Of a stretch of DNA of 34,037 nucleotides, positions 1 through 7,570 are shown piece after piece; within the stretch, counting starts at the first letter, position 1; each line of letters opens with the position of its first letter. The stretch is from positions 1 through 34,037 of the forward strand of contig JAIESR010000010.1 in the NCBI GenBank assembly GCA_019745775.1. The letters run 5' to 3'. The notes under the pieces were generated by a model, which was not told the origin of the DNA, did not search any database, and worked only from the letters and a program-made list of their open reading frames with translations. Source of the stretch: Xanthobacteraceae bacterium (GTDB lineage Bacteria > Pseudomonadota > Alphaproteobacteria > Rhizobiales > Xanthobacteraceae). Made by a program: the position numbers and the translations under genes.

Positions 1-1
1 T

Positions 2-319
2 CGTGAGGGCGCGCCCCGCGACGGAGAGCACCGCGAGGGCGACCGTCAGGAGCGCGGCGCGCGCCCGCCGCGTCCCGATCGTCAGGATCGTCCGCCGCGT
101 GAGGACCGCCCCGGCGGCGGCGGCCGTCCGCATCGCGGCGATCGGCCCGACCGTCCGCGCGGCGACCGTCCGGATCGCGATCCCGAGTTGCGCGCGAAAT
201 ACATCAAGGGCCGCGAGGGCAGGGGCGGCGGGCGCGACACGCAGCCCGATCCGAACTCGCCATTCGCCAAGCTCTCCGCGCTCAAAGCGCAGCTCGAGTC
301 GAACAAGGACACAAATTAG
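2..319 (+). CDS. C-terminal tail of a helicase-like protein (5' truncated by window)
   Basis: An open frame enters from the left edge and stops at TAG 317-319. The visible ~105 residues are first a low-complexity Arg/Gly/Asp/Pro tail with repeated DRP, GDR and PDR units. A conserved-looking end follows, with the segments LRAKYIKGREGRGG, PDPNSPFAKLSALKAQL and a final ESNKDTN. This arrangement, directly before an S4 protein, fdxA and carD, is what I know for the DEAD/helicase-domain protein of rhizobia-like genomes. The helicase domains lie outside the window, so the family assignment rests on the tail and the gene order. RG-rich tails of this type usually help bind RNA. No start codon is available because the gene begins upstream. 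Confidence 0.7.
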   Translation, partial: REGAPRDGEHREGDRQERGARPPRPDRQDRPPREDRPGGGGRPHRGDRPDRPRGDRPDRDPELRAKYIKGREGRGGGRDTQPDPNSPFAKLSALKAQLESNKDTN

Positions 320-348
320 GTTCGCAGAGGTGCCGCAGACTCGGTGCG

Positions 349-440
349 TTCCCTCTCCCCGGAGGGGAGAGGGTTAGGGTGAGGGGATTCGAACCTATCG
401 AAAGACCTAAACTCCCTCTCCCCAACAACGGGGAGAGGGA
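349..440. repeat. Palindromic intergenic repeat (CCCTCTCCCC type)
   Basis: Two hairpin-forming units lie between the helicase end and the S4 gene. TCCCTCTCCCCGGAGGGGAG begins near 350, and a second CTCCCTCTCCCC...GGGGAGAGGGAG unit lies at about 411-441. The same CCCTCTCCC motif recurs at 3633-3790, so this is a dispersed repeat family in this genome. It may also act as a transcription barrier. No gene is visible in 320-486. Confidence 0.65.
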
Positions 441-486
441 GCCCACTGCCGTCGCCGCTTGACTGAAACTCATCTGGCAATCGCAG

Positions 487-888
487 GTGCAAGGCGTTTC
501 ACCGTTGGACCGGCAGCGCATCGACAAATGGCTGTGGCATGCGCGGGTGGTGCGCACCCGCAGCGCCGCCGCCGCGCTCGCCGCTTCCGGTCATGTCCGC
601 CTCAACAGCCAGCGCATCGATGCCGCGAGCCAGATCGTGCGGGCCGGCGACGTCGTCACCGTCGCGCTCGACCGCACCGTGCGCGTGCTCAAGGTCGCGG
701 GCTTTGCCGAACGCCGCGGCTCGTCCGATCAGGCGCGCGTGACTTACGAGGACTTGAGTCCGGCGCCGCGGCGGGCCGCGGCGGAAGGGGAACCGCCACC
801 GGTGGCGACGCGGGATCCCGGCGCCGGCCGTCCGACCAAGCGCGAGCGCCGCGCCATCGGCCGATTCACGGGAGATGACGGCCAATAG
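487..888 (+). CDS. S4-domain RNA-binding protein (HslR/Hsp15-like)
   Basis: A 133-residue protein with an S4 RNA-binding domain at about residues 9-60. Visible segments are RQRIDKWLWHARVVRTRSAA, then GHVRLNSQRIDAAS and VRAGDVVTVAL. The C-terminal third is Pro/Arg/Ala-rich and ends in PTKRERRAIGRF. Hsp15 (HslR) of this family rescues stalled 50S subunits carrying peptidyl-tRNA. The position between a helicase and a ferredoxin gene is the usual alphaproteobacterial order. The start is uncertain: GTG 487 has no good Shine-Dalgarno, and TTG 505, seven residues before the conserved IDKWLW, is a plausible alternative. An in-frame stop at 460-462 limits any further extension. Confidence 0.85.
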   Translation: MQGVSPLDRQRIDKWLWHARVVRTRSAAAALAASGHVRLNSQRIDAASQIVRAGDVVTVALDRTVRVLKVAGFAERRGSSDQARVTYEDLSPAPRRAAAEGEPPPVATRDPGAGRPTKRERRAIGRFTGDDGQ

Positions 889-962
889 GCCCAAGTCATC
901 AGCGAATCTGGGCCGAATCCCTTGCCCCACCGGTTCCGATCCGCTACCTCACCCCCGCTACA

Positions 963-1050
963 GCGTGATTGCTTTCGCAACCACGCTTTAGCTCCTTGTT
1001 TGAGCATGATCTTTTCCGAAAACCGGTCTCCACTTTTCGGGATCATGCTT
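963..1050. repeat. Rhizobiales-type palindromic repeat
   Basis: This contains two inverted-repeat units. GCGTGATTGC/GCAACCACGC at 963-986 pairs 9 of 10 bases. A larger palindrome at 1002-1050 begins GAGCATGATC and ends GATCATGCTT, with a CCGAAAA...TTTTCGG inner arm. From memory, this GAGCATGATC...GATCATGCTC element occurs in very many copies in Hyphomicrobiales intergenic regions. It lies immediately upstream of fdxA and leaves only about 16 bp for the ribosome-binding region, so it forms part of the fdxA leader. Confidence 0.8.
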
Positions 1051-1066
1051 CGAAGCGGAGTTTGTG

Positions 1067-1405
<339 letters not shown>

Positions 1406-1548
1406 CTGCGACGAGTTGAGTTCATGGTTCCGAAGTCGGATGCTGCACTGCAAGAGATTGCGCTCGATACATTTCTACGCATTAACCACCTGACCGTAAT
1501 TTAATCGGCCCGCATGACTGAAATACCGTTTTGAGACGCCATAAGGCT

Positions 1549-1576
1549 TTGATTTTTGGGAAAAATGTGTTATATG
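1549..1576 (+). promoter_or_regulatory. Candidate promoter for carD
   Basis: The intergenic stretch 1406-1670 is AT-rich compared with its surroundings. It holds TTGATT (1549-1554) and TATATG (1571-1576) with a 16-bp spacer, a fair housekeeping-sigma promoter. A small CGCTCCCCCTGGGAGCG hairpin follows at 1610-1626 in the presumed leader. The assignment is by eye only. Confidence 0.4.
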
Positions 1577-1670
1577 TCGTGAAAATGAGTGAAAGCCCCG
1601 CATTCGTGCCGCTCCCCCTGGGAGCGTAATTTTTACGGGGTTAATTTCCGAGGAACCGTCACTAGAAGGC

Positions 1671-2432
1671 GTGAGACCCACGAAGAGTGCCGTGGCAGGC
1701 AAAACGCGTCATCGTTCGAAGAAGACCCCCGCTGCAACCCGGCGGGCGAAGAAAACCGGCCCTCGCCGGAGGGCTACCTCGTCCCCTCGCGGCACTGCCC
1801 GCGGGCGGGCCCCAGTGACCAACCTCCGGCGCAAACCGGAGGTCGAAGGAGCAACTCTCGGAATGACGACCCCTAAGAAGGCCACTCAGCGGCAAGGCTT
1901 CAAGACCAGCGAGTATATCGTGTACCCGGCGCATGGCGTGGGCCAGATCGTTGCGATCGAAGAGCAAGAGGTCGCGGGTCTGAAGCTCGAGCTGTTCGTC
2001 ATCAACTTCGTCAAGGACAAGATGACCCTGCGCGTCCCGACCGCCAAGGCGGCGTCGGTCGGCATGCGCAAGCTCGCCGAGGGCGCGCTGGTGAAGCGCG
2101 CGCTGGAGACCCTGAAGGGCCGTGCCCGCATCAAGCGCACCATGTGGTCGCGCCGCGCGCAGGAATACGAGGCCAAGATCAACTCCGGAGACATCGTTGC
2201 CATCGCCGAGGTGGTGCGCGACCTGTTCCGGTCGGAATCGCAGCCCGAGCAGTCGTACTCGGAGCGTCAGCTTTACGAAGCCGCGCTCGACCGGCTCTCG
2301 CGTGAGATCGCTGCCGTGCAGCGCATCACCGAGACCGAGGCGATCAAGGAGATCGAGGCGGCGCTCGCCAAGGGTCCGCGTCGCGGCCCGAAGGGCGCCA
2401 ACGAAGAGCTGGTCGAGGACGAGGCGGCGTAA
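1671..2432 (+). CDS. carD: CarD-family transcriptional regulator
   Basis: The protein has a CarD/RID (Tudor-like) domain, with FKTSEYIVYPAHGVGQIVAI and LFVINFVKDKMTLRVP. A helical DNA-binding C-terminal domain follows (KRTMWSRRAQEYEAKINSG, then VVRDLFR). CarD binds the RNA polymerase beta subunit and stabilises open complexes at housekeeping and rRNA promoters. From GTG 1671 the product is 253 residues, with a Lys/Arg/Ala-rich N-terminal tail of about 60 residues. GTG 1692 is also possible. ATG 1863 gives a 189-residue protein starting MTTPKKATQRQGFKT, has GAAGGAG upstream, and matches the compact length of many homologues. I keep the longer frame because basic N-terminal extensions are known in Bradyrhizobium-type CarD proteins, but the start is unresolved. 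A strong terminator follows. Confidence 0.9.
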   Translation: MRPTKSAVAGKTRHRSKKTPAATRRAKKTGPRRRATSSPRGTARGRAPVTNLRRKPEVEGATLGMTTPKKATQRQGFKTSEYIVYPAHGVGQIVAIEEQEVAGLKLELFVINFVKDKMTLRVPTAKAASVGMRKLAEGALVKRALETLKGRARIKRTMWSRRAQEYEAKINSGDIVAIAEVVRDLFRSESQPEQSYSERQLYEAALDRLSREIAAVQRITETEAIKEIEAALAKGPRRGPKGANEELVEDEAA

Positions 2433-2468
2433 GCGTAAGCCCATCGCTCTCAGGCGAATCAATACCAA

Positions 2469-2497
2469 GGCCCGGCGGCGACGCCGGGCCTTCTGAT
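2469..2497 (+). terminator. Intrinsic terminator after carD
   Basis: A perfect 9-bp stem GGCCCGGCG / CGCCGGGCC (2469-2477 with 2482-2490) with a 4-nt loop, followed by TTCTGATT. It lies 37 bp past the carD stop. The T-tract is weak but the stem is very stable. Confidence 0.7.
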
Positions 2498-2678
2498 TCC
2501 GGGTTTCGGGCTTGGTTTGGCCCCTTCGGTCCCCGGCCTTGTTTTGTTGCCGGCTTGTTCCTTTGGAAACGGCCCTAAGTGGTTGCCGCGCCTGGGAACT
2601 TCGCGCGCCCAGGGGCAAAAATATCACGGTCAAGTCATATTGTTGCTCGGATTGTAGGCGACGGTCCTTGCCTTCGGG

Positions 2679-3602
2679 ATGATCGCAGACGGGGGTTTGC
2701 GTTTGAAAGCAGGTCGTTTCTTTGCGTGCCTCGCCATGGTTGGCGTGGGCGCGACAGCCGGTACGCTATCCGGGGGCTACACCAATGCGGCACGTTCGCC
2801 GGGGGCGGGCTCGACCGAGGTTGCGGCCGACAGCAGCGCTGCCGCGCAGGGCCCCGCGGTCGCGCGGGCCGGCACGGTGAGGACCGTCCGCATCACACCC
2901 GAAATGGCTTCGACCAATATCAGCGCGGTCGCCAGGACCGCGGTCGGTGCCGCCCAAGCTGCGCCCGCGCCCGGTGACCCGGCGCCCGCGGCGGTGATTG
3001 CGATGCGCTTCCCTTCCCATTGGCAGCAGCAGGCGCAGCGCTCTGCGACCGGCGACAACGATTCGTCGTCCATGACTTCGCCGTCCATGACTTCGCCGTC
3101 CACGACTTCGCCGTCCATGACGATGGCTTACGCAGCCGAGCCGCAGCGGACGGCGCAGCCGGCAGCCGCGCCGTCGGGTGCGCCGTCGGCCGGTGGCTTC
3201 GCGCTCGCCAGTGCCGATCCGAATCCGAGAATCGTCGACGAGCCGGCGCCGATGCCGAAGCGCATGGCGAAGCCGGAGAAGCCGAAGCCGCCCGTGCTGT
3301 TCAACGACGCGCAGCTCGCCAGCATCAAGGCGCGGCTGCGGCTCACGCGCGACCAGGAGGCCCATTGGCCGAAGGTCGAGGAGGCGCTGCGCGCGATTTC
3401 CTGGAAGATCGCGACCCAGTCCAGGGGCGTCGTGACCGGCAAGCAGCAGCAGGCGCAGATGATCGATCCCTCGAGCCCGGAAGTCGCGCGGCTGAAGTCG
3501 GCGGCGTTCCCGCTGATCATGAGCATGCGCGAGGACCAGAAGCAGGAAGTCCGCCAGCTCGCGCACACCATGGGGCTCAAGCAGGTCGCGTCGATGTTCT
3601 GA
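2679..3602 (+). CDS. Exported hypothetical protein with LTXXQ/Spy-like C-terminal helices
   Basis: A 307-residue protein. The N-terminus (LKAGRFFACLAMVGVGATAG) looks like a signal peptide or membrane anchor. Residues ~35-205 are low-complexity Ala/Pro/Ser/Gly sequence that includes a tandem MTSPS repeat. The C-terminal ~110 residues are helical, with FNDAQLASIKARLRLTRDQE, HWPKVEEALRAISWKIA and MSMREDQKQEVRQLAHTMGL. The LTRDQ...W segment resembles the LTXXQ-motif (Spy/CpxP-like) helices of periplasmic chaperone or stress proteins, but the match is weak. It is probably periplasmic. No partner is visible; it is flanked by a terminator on one side and repeat DNA on the other. Function unknown. 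Confidence 0.7.
   Translation: MIADGGLRLKAGRFFACLAMVGVGATAGTLSGGYTNAARSPGAGSTEVAADSSAAAQGPAVARAGTVRTVRITPEMASTNISAVARTAVGAAQAAPAPGDPAPAAVIAMRFPSHWQQQAQRSATGDNDSSSMTSPSMTSPSTTSPSMTMAYAAEPQRTAQPAAAPSGAPSAGGFALASADPNPRIVDEPAPMPKRMAKPEKPKPPVLFNDAQLASIKARLRLTRDQEAHWPKVEEALRAISWKIATQSRGVVTGKQQQAQMIDPSSPEVARLKSAAFPLIMSMREDQKQEVRQLAHTMGLKQVASMF
3069..3120 (+). repeat. In-frame 15-bp tandem repeat
   Basis: Three near-identical copies of TCCATGACTTCGCCG lie at 3069-3083, 3084-3098 and 3099-3113 (the third has C for T), plus a partial fourth. They encode repeated S-M/T-T-S-P units inside the Ser/Pro linker of the surrounding gene. Copy number could vary by slippage without breaking the frame. Confidence 0.9.
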
Positions 3603-3632
3603 TCTTCGTGCCGCGCATGCGGCGCCGATTAC

Positions 3633-3790
3633 TGTGCCCTCTCCCCTTGCGGGAGAGGGCTACTCATTTCTGGCAACACATTCGAATGGGTGAGGGGTGC
3701 TTGTTGCATGCGCGCTTCGCGCGCAACCCCTCACCCATTTTTCCTTGCGGACAGACCGGGCAGCCCTCTCCCGCAAGGGGAGAGGGCACA
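3633..3790. repeat. Nested inverted repeat between convergent genes
   Basis: A 28-bp arm at 3633-3660 (TGTGCCCTCTCCCCTTGCGG...) is repeated exactly inverted at 3763-3790. Inside it, ATGGGTGAGGGGT (3686-3698) pairs with ACCCCTCACCCAT near 3726-3738, and TGCGCGCTTCGCGCGCA forms a central hairpin. Nested arms give a large possible cruciform. It lies between two convergent genes (end 3602 plus strand, end 3819 minus strand) and may serve as a bidirectional transcription block. It shares the CCCTCTCCC motif with 349-440. Confidence 0.8.
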
Positions 3791-3818
3791 GCAATTGTCA
3801 CCGCATGTACGGCGCCAA

Positions 3819-4790
3819 TCACTCCACCTTGATGTTCGCCGCCGAAATCACGTCCGCCCACTTCTTCGATTCCGACGCGATGAATTTCGCGAAGTCGCCC
3901 GGCGCGCCGGGCCGGGGCTCGACCCGGAAGCGCGCGAGGCTCTTCTTCATCTCGTCGGACTTGAGGCCCTCGTTGATCGCGCGGTTCAACCGCTCGATCA
4001 CCGGCTGCGGCGTGTTCGCGGGCGCCACCACGCCGGTCCAGAACGTCATCAGGAATTCCGGCAGGCCGGCTTCCGCCATGGTCGGCACGTCCGGCAGCTC
4101 GGAATAGCGCTGCGGGCTCGTGACCGCGAGCGCGCGCAGCCGTCCTTCCTGGATGTGCGGCATGAGCACGCCCGGCGCGTCGATGATGAACGCATGACGC
4201 CCCGCCACCAGGTCGGTGATGGCCGGCGCCGCGCCCTGATAGGGCACGAACAGCACGTCGGTCTTGGTCAGGAGCTTGAACAGCCCGTAGGCGATGTGCG
4301 GCGGCGTGCCGAGCCCGGAGCCGTAGTTGAGCTTGCCGGCATTGGCCTTGGCATGCGCGACCAGCTCGGCGACGGTCTTCGCCGGCACCGACGGATGCAC
4401 CGCGAGCACCAGCGGGCCCTCCGCCACCGCCGCGACCGGTGCAAAGCTCTTCACCGGATCGTAGCCGGCGTTCTTGTAGAGCGCGGGCGTCACCGCGAGC
4501 GATCCCGACGAGCCGAAGAGGAGCGTGTAGCCGTCGGGCTCGGCGGTCGCCACGGCGCGCGAGCCGATCACCGCCCCGGCGCCCGGGCGGTTCTCGATCA
4601 CCACGGTCTGGCCGACGCCCTGCGACAACCGGTCGCCGGTGATGCGTCCCATCACGTCGATTGGGCCGCCCGGCGGGAACGGCACGATCATCCGGATCGG
4701 CTTGGTCGGATAGGTCTGGGCGCGCGCATCGGCGGCGGCGAGCAACGCGGCGCAGGCCAATGCACACAGCAGCGTGCGCTTGAGCAGCAT
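3819..4790 (-). CDS. Bug/TctC-family tripartite tricarboxylate transporter binding protein
   Basis: A 323-residue periplasmic solute-binding protein of the Bug (TctC) family. It has a signal peptide (MLLKRTLLCALACAALLAAADARAQ) and the family start YPTKPIRMIVPFPPGGPIDV. The conserved GQTVVIENRPGAGAVIG loop is followed by the PDGYTLLFGSS segment, then PVKSFAPVA, VPYQGAAPAI and LPDVPTMAEAGLPEF. These proteins bind carboxylates, aromatic acids or amides; the ligand cannot be read from sequence. GGGAG lies 6-10 bases before the ATG, supporting the start. No TctA/TctB gene is adjacent, so it is an orphan receptor here. It stands alone on this strand, downstream of a long intergenic region. Confidence 0.95.
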   Translation of the reverse strand: MLLKRTLLCALACAALLAAADARAQTYPTKPIRMIVPFPPGGPIDVMGRITGDRLSQGVGQTVVIENRPGAGAVIGSRAVATAEPDGYTLLFGSSGSLAVTPALYKNAGYDPVKSFAPVAAVAEGPLVLAVHPSVPAKTVAELVAHAKANAGKLNYGSGLGTPPHIAYGLFKLLTKTDVLFVPYQGAAPAITDLVAGRHAFIIDAPGVLMPHIQEGRLRALAVTSPQRYSELPDVPTMAEAGLPEFLMTFWTGVVAPANTPQPVIERLNRAINEGLKSDEMKKSLARFRVEPRPGAPGDFAKFIASESKKWADVISAANIKVE

Positions 4791-5436
4791 GTTTCACTCC
4801 CTGGATGTTGCGCCGCTTCTCTGGGGTGGCGTCGGGGCGAATTCTAGCTGTCGAAGTGCGTGGCGGCGAGTGCCGCACCTGCGGCGCGAAACCGCGCCGG
4901 CAAACCGTATGACATCCTGTGCGCGGCGATTGGCGATGCCACCGCGCGAACGCGCGGGTTCCAGCGCCGCCATCATCAGACTTATGCTCATTGCACCGAA
5001 ATAATTTGACGCGGACTTGCGCACGCCTATCGTTACGACCTCCCGCGTGCACGGCACTTAACCGTGCTCCGGGGGCAGGCGCCCGGCAGGCGGATCTTGC
5101 GAGTACCAGCCCGGTGCGAAGCGTCGGACGGTCAGCGACAGGTGATTTGGCAGAACCGGTCAGCGACAGGTGATTTGGCAGAACAAAGCCAATGGCTGAA
5201 AAGCGAATGTCAATGGAACAGGATTCAGTCCGGGCCTCGTGCCCGCCATCGCGAGGAGATCACGCGCGAGGTGTGGGAAGGAGTGGTAAGAGGTGTAAGA
5301 ATGTAAGTTTGAGCGGTAAGTCATTTGCAGCAAACAGGAATTCGGCATTTATAAATCTTACACCGGCCCGCATGGGCTGTAAGATCGCAAGATTGCGGCC
5401 GATGTCCGATCAGAAGAACAACCCACGGGGAATGCC
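4791..5436. other. 646-bp intergenic region with repeats, no convincing gene
   Basis: This region separates the divergent Bug and UbiD genes. I see no frame with coding character. It holds a perfect 28-bp tandem duplication (5129-5184). Next come four closely spaced GTAAG words at 5286, 5295, 5303 and 5316, with a fifth near 5380 and an inverted CTTAC near 5358. An AT-rich TTTATAAATC stretch (5348-5357) could be a -10 region for the UbiD gene, but no good -35 sits at standard spacing. The GTAAG cluster could be an operator. Confidence 0.5.
5129..5184. repeat. Perfect 28-bp tandem duplication
   Basis: The 28-bp unit beginning CGGTCAGCGACAGGTGATTT occurs twice back to back, at 5129-5156 and 5157-5184, with no mismatch. 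It lies in non-coding DNA. The sequence resembles the repeated terminal motifs of some insertion sequences, but no transposase or second end is present, so an IS remnant is only a guess. Confidence 0.9.
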
Positions 5437-7014
5437 ATGTCCGAGATGAGCGTATCGATCAGCCCGAACGGCGGCGAGCAGAAAAACGAACCATCGTCCG
5501 CGCGCGTGAAAAAGAATCCCGCCGCCGCCAATGCCAGCGATCTCGATCTCTGGCTGGAAAAAATCGAGGCGATGGGCGAGCTCAAGCGCATCACCGCCGA
5601 GGTCGATCCCGATCTCGAAGCCGCGACCATCACCTATCTCGTGGCGCTCGAGAAAAGCCCGGTGCTGCTGTTCGAGAACATCAAGGGGCATCCCGGCCAC
5701 AAGGCGCTCTACAACATGATCGGCTGCAACCTGTCGCGGTTCTGCACCATGATCGGCGAGGAGCCGGTCGATCATCCGCTCAAGGCGGTGCAGGCCTTGC
5801 AGAAGAAGCTCGGGCGCAAGATGGCGCCGAAGGAAGTGCCGGCGGCGCAGGCGATCTCGAACCAGAACGTGCTGACCGGCGACGCCATCGACATCCGCCA
5901 ATTCCCGGCGCAGCGGATGTGGCCGCTCGACGGCGGCCGCTATCTCGGCACCGGTGACGCGGTGGTGACCAAATGTCCGGAAACCGGGCGCATCAATGTC
6001 GGCACCTACCGCATGATGATCAAGGGGCCGCGCGAGGTCGGCGTCTATACCTCGCCCGGCAAGGACGCGACGCTTGACCGCGAGAAGTGGTGGAAGCTCG
6101 GCAAGCCGATGCCGATCGCGGCCTGCTACGGCATCGACCCGCTGCTGTTCCTGGTGGCGGCGACGAGCCTGCCGAAGACCGAATGCGAGTACGACTACTA
6201 TTCCGGGATCGCCGGCGCGCCGATCGAATTGTTCACCGGCGACGTGACGGGGCTGCCGCTGCCGGCGCGCGCCGAGATCATCCTCGAGGGCTTCCTCTAC
6301 CCCGACGAGACCTTCGCCGAGGGTCCGTTCGGCGAGTTCACCGGCTACTACGGGCGGCCGTCGGGCGCGACGCCCTATATGCGCGTCGAGAAGGTGCGCT
6401 ATCGCGACAACCCGACGCTGACCTGCGCGCTGATGGCGGACGGGCCGTCGAACGAATGCGGGCTGTTCTGGGCGGCGTTGCGTTCAGCGGGAATCTGGGC
6501 CGACCTCCAAAAACTTGGCGTGCCCGGCATCCAGGGCGTGTGGTCGATCCCGGAAGCCGCCGGCTGGGGCATGACGGTGGTGTCGATCAAACAGATGTAT
6601 GCGGGCCACGCGCCGCAGGTGATGGCGCTCGCCGCGCAATGCACCGCCGGGGCCTATTTCGGCAAATACGTGATCGTGGTCGACGAGGACATCGACCCCA
6701 CCAACGTCGGCCAGGTGCTGTGGGCGATGGCGACGCGCTCGCGGCCGTCGCAGTCGATCGACATCCTGCGCGAGACCTGGTCGACGTTCCTCGACCCGAG
6801 CCTCAATCCGCCCGAGATCCGGCCGTGGGGCTCGAAGGCGCTGATCAACGCCTGCATGGACTACAAGCACATCAAGACGTTTTCCAAGCGCACCAAGCTC
6901 GCGAAGTCGACCTACGACGCAGTGGTCGCGCGCTGGAGCGAGCTCGGCCTGCCGGGCAAGCCGCCGGCGATCAACGTGTTCGAGGAGGAGAATTCTCCGG
7001 ACAATATTACGTAA
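5437..7014 (+). CDS. UbiD-family decarboxylase
   Basis: A 525-residue UbiD-family protein, normal length for the family. These enzymes use prenylated FMN to (de)carboxylate aromatic or alpha,beta-unsaturated acids. Family segments are DLDLWLEKIEAMGELKRI near the N-terminus, then SPVLLFENIKGHPG and NVGTYRMMIKGPREVG. The signature FAEGPFGEFTGYYGRPSGAT (substrate/metal site region) and VVDEDIDPTNVGQVLWAMAT follow. The first ~30 residues are Lys/Ser/Ala-rich and dispensable-looking. ATG 5437 follows GGGGA; a second Met lies at codon 4. No UbiX-like flavin prenyltransferase is in the window, so the cofactor must come from elsewhere. The substrate is unknown; the neighbours suggest aromatic-acid or organic-acid catabolism. 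Confidence 0.93.
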   Translation: MSEMSVSISPNGGEQKNEPSSARVKKNPAAANASDLDLWLEKIEAMGELKRITAEVDPDLEAATITYLVALEKSPVLLFENIKGHPGHKALYNMIGCNLSRFCTMIGEEPVDHPLKAVQALQKKLGRKMAPKEVPAAQAISNQNVLTGDAIDIRQFPAQRMWPLDGGRYLGTGDAVVTKCPETGRINVGTYRMMIKGPREVGVYTSPGKDATLDREKWWKLGKPMPIAACYGIDPLLFLVAATSLPKTECEYDYYSGIAGAPIELFTGDVTGLPLPARAEIILEGFLYPDETFAEGPFGEFTGYYGRPSGATPYMRVEKVRYRDNPTLTCALMADGPSNECGLFWAALRSAGIWADLQKLGVPGIQGVWSIPEAAGWGMTVVSIKQMYAGHAPQVMALAAQCTAGAYFGKYVIVVDEDIDPTNVGQVLWAMATRSRPSQSIDILRETWSTFLDPSLNPPEIRPWGSKALINACMDYKHIKTFSKRTKLAKSTYDAVVARWSELGLPGKPPAINVFEEENSPDNIT

Positions 7015-7129
7015 TGCTCGATTGGCCGCGCCCGCGCGGCATTAAGGTTATTGCCAACGGCACGACCGATCGCTTCGGCGTTGCGCTAGACTCGCGTTGT
7101 CGGTGCGGCAGTGTCGAAGGAGCGTGACA

Positions 7130-7561
7130 ATGTATTGTCGAATAATCCTTGCCGCCTTCTTCCTCGGCTTCGTGTTTGCAGCGGCGGAGGCGGACGCGCG
7201 ATCGTTGAGCCGCGGGTCCAGCGGGGCCAACGGACGGTCGGCTTCAGCGCCGCGGTCGCTCCAGCGGTTCCAGCAGACGCCGGTGGTGAAGGGCGCGCCG
7301 CGCGGCCTCACCGTGACGCGGCAACATCATCGGCGGCCGTTCCATCGCCACGCCGGGCATCGGTGGCCTTTCGTGTTCGCGGCACCCTATGTCGCGAGCA
7401 ACGATTTCGTCGTGCCGCCGATGGCGTTTGCGCAAGACGGTGACGTTCCGCCGGGTTATCCAGTCGTCATCAACCGCCGGCAGTGCTTCGTGCAGCCGCA
7501 TACCGTGCCGGCGGAGGGCACCGGAATCATGCGCACCGTGACCGTGACGCGCTGCTACTGA
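7130..7561 (+). CDS. Small secreted hypothetical protein
   Basis: A 143-residue protein with a clear Sec signal peptide (MYCRIILAAFFLGFVFAAAE, cleavage after ADA) followed by a basic Ser/Arg/His-rich region (RQHHRRPFHRHAGHRWPF). A C-terminal part ends INRRQCFVQPHTVPAEGTG and TVTVTRCY, with two cysteines that could pair. GGAG is well placed before ATG 7130, so I start there rather than at upstream in-frame GTG 7097. Similar short exported His/Arg-rich proteins of unknown role are common in Bradyrhizobium-like genomes. It is convergent with the Bug gene that ends at 7571. Confidence 0.65.
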   Translation: MYCRIILAAFFLGFVFAAAEADARSLSRGSSGANGRSASAPRSLQRFQQTPVVKGAPRGLTVTRQHHRRPFHRHAGHRWPFVFAAPYVASNDFVVPPMAFAQDGDVPPGYPVVINRRQCFVQPHTVPAEGTGIMRTVTVTRCY

Positions 7562-7570
7562 CGGCGCCGC

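Noticed and set aside
3664-5052. 462-codon minus-strand frame and 385-codon plus-strand frame over the first Bug gene
   Set aside because: Both overlap the Bug receptor in other frames, cross a palindromic repeat, and have no recognisable domain.
5192-5449. 85-codon frame upstream of ubiD
   Set aside because: No family features; it crosses repeat and promoter-like DNA, and the sequence has no coding character.
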